A stretch of 64,000 bases of DNA, from positions 6,076,949 to 6,140,948 of the forward strand of contig NC_033638.1 of assembly GCF_001540865.1 (NCBI RefSeq), written 5' to 3'. Of this stretch, positions 62,326 to 64,000 are shown one piece after another (the first letter of the stretch is position 1; each line of letters starts with the position of its first letter). Below the pieces are notes generated by a model. It was not told the origin of the DNA, did no database searches, and saw nothing but the letters and a program-made list of their open reading frames with translations. Origin of the DNA: Ananas comosus (lineage: Eukaryota; Streptophyta; Magnoliopsida; Poales; Bromeliaceae). Made by a program: the position numbers and the translations under genes.

Positions 62326-62599
62326 CTGTTTTGTTTAACTGCGTGTTCTTAGATCAAGTAATCTGAAATTGGAAACACGATACATGATCTAAGAAAACGG
62401 GGCATCTTAGAACGGAGAGAGTTAGCTTAATTAATTAGGATGGATTGACTCTGATATCATATTATTAAAAAAAAAGGGGGGGATAATTCCTATATGCCTT
62501 TCAAAACTTCGAGAAAAAATTTTGTTTAACCTTTTGGAGTATTCCTATTGATTGAAAAAGATTTCCTTCGAATAATGTCATTTCCCCAAGAATTTACTA

Positions 62600-63080
62600 A
62601 GGTATCGTTTGGTTCGGGGATAAACAAAAAGTGATTATTCCAGGGATAGGCATAAATTGAAGTATAAGCGGGATTAGATCAATTTTGCGTTTGGATGAAA
62701 ATTAGGTTATTCCTGAAAATAAAAAAAAAAATAACGTTTGGTTAGGTAAGATAGAATAAAAAGAATAGTCGGTTTTACAAATAAAAAAAGTAATGATATT
62801 ATCTTTTTATTATATTTGAATTTAAATTTTTAAAATTTTAAATTTATATTTTTAAATTTAAAATTTTAACTTTGAAATTTTAAAATTTGAAATCTCAAAT
62901 TTTAAATTTTAAATTTCAAACTTTAAATTTAAGATCAAATTTAAATTTGAAAAATATAAAATATCAAATTTTAAATTTCAAAAATNNNNNNNNNNNNNNN
63001 NNNNNNNNNNAAAATTTTTCAGACAATAATATATGGCAATTAAAACGGACAAAAAGGGCTCAAACCGCAAGGGATAATTA
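62600..63080. mobile_element. AT-rich TIR-type element interrupted by a 25-N gap
   Basis: The left part cgtttggttcggggataaac with agatcaattttgcgtttgg matches 29905-30000. The interior is permuted aaattt words, broken by N at 62986-63010. Confidence 0.45.
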
Positions 63081-63339
63081 AATGCTATTAAATAGAAGCC
63101 AATTTGGACACCAATACTCTCTCTCTCTATATATATTATATATAATACTTTAAATAATAATTTTTCTCAAAAAAATACTTTAATTAATATTGTAAAGGAG
63201 CCCACAAAACGCGTCAGCTTTGACAAGTCGGGGTGCTTAAATTGTCCGTAAAGTCCGCAACGAATTATGCAAAAGACGCGTGTGGAATCGGATTCTCCAC
63301 CCTTTAAAAAACGTATTAAAGTCGGCAACGAAATTAAGG

Positions 63340-64000
63340 GGGTGTTTGGCCTACTTTTTAAAAGTACTTTTGGGCTGAAAAGTAATTTTCAACTCAATAG
63401 AGCGTTAGGCAACTCACTTTTAAAATCTGATTCTATATTTTAGAATTAGAAAACTAATTTTGAAGGCCCCAGAATCGGAAGCAAAAAAAAGTTACATCTT
63501 GAAATCTGATTCTGATTTTGAATTTATACTTCAAATTTTTATTTTTATTTTTATTTTAATATTTAAATTTAAATTTAATTTTAAATTTTAATTTTCAGAT
63601 TTATTTTTGAATTTTTAAATTTTAAGTTTTAAATTTTAAATTTTTTAAAAATAGATTTCAAACTTAAAAACTTAAGTTTAATTTAATTTCAAATCATAAA
63701 TTTTTAGATTTAAATTTCAAATATTTAAATTTCTATAATTTCAAATTTAAGATAAAATTTCAAATCTAAAATTTGAGATTTAAAATTAAATGCTAAAAAT
63801 ATTAATAAATTTTAATTTTTAAAATTATAATTTTTAATGCTTCAGATTATAAATTTCAAATTTTAAACATTAAAATTTAAAATTTAACAATTTAAAATTT
63901 AAAATTTTAAATTAAAAATTTAAATTTTAAATATTATAAATATTTAAAAATTTAATACAAATGAAATTTTTTTGACAAATTTTAAATTTTAAATTAAAAC
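63340..64000. mobile_element. AT-rich TIR-type element cut by the window end
   Basis: It begins near gggggtgtttggcctacttt, followed by aaaagtacttttgggctg, then changes to permuted aaattt words from about 63520. It has the same general build as 17045-18097. The right end lies outside the window. Confidence 0.4.

Overview
This is a nuclear plant chromosome segment. It is AT-rich, has spliced genes with GT-AG introns, and is mostly intergenic DNA built from nested transposon fragments. The protein sequences look monocot (commelinid). The repeat style is reminiscent of pineapple (Ananas), but that species guess comes from memory and was not tested. Six places contain N: single N at 11157, 30386, 30796, 61423 and 62230, and a run at 62986-63010. 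This is therefore a draft scaffold.

Four protein genes can be supported. (1) A SINA/SINAT-type RING E3 ubiquitin ligase on the + strand (CDS 20974-23472, three coding exons plus a 5' leader exon ending at 19640). (2) An ARF-GAP plus C2 protein of the AGD11 type on + (CDS 32082-35921, eight exons, 350 aa); a 22-base first exon and a 76-base zinc-finger exon are easily missed. (3) A glutaredoxin-like protein with C-terminal CXXC repeats on - (43423-43995, one exon). It appears to lack about 20-25 residues at the end of the glutaredoxin fold. (4) A tiny CYSTM cysteine-rich transmembrane-module gene on - (56647-58810, three exons, 58 aa), found by splicing by eye. The genes are unrelated in function and are not an operon.

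Region by region: 1-19400 is a transposon graveyard. It holds a TRIM-like LTR with a tandemly repeated primer-binding site, a 1.27-kb hAT-like element with an exact target duplication, a Pack-MULE carrying an exon fragment of a beta-catenin-like protein 1 (CTNNBL1) gene, several MITE families, and a 2.4-kb foldback element with GC-rich arms around an AT-rich core. 19400-24800 is the SINAT gene and a downstream tandem array of roughly 110-bp units. 24800-31500 is repeats, including a second GC-rich element related to the foldback. 31500-36200 is the AGD11-like gene. 36900-38600 is a second hAT-like copy in inverse orientation. 39500-44200 is a repeat-poor stretch ending in the glutaredoxin-like gene. 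44250-56600 is MITEs, SINEs and duplicated segments. 56600-59000 is the CYSTM gene. 59000-64000 is more MITEs, a paired G-box, and an AT-rich element truncated by the window end.

The most interesting non-genic signals are the Pack-MULE with its recognisable gene fragment and the MITE family with exact 9-bp target duplications that appears to share its ends. No coordinated new biological system was recognised.
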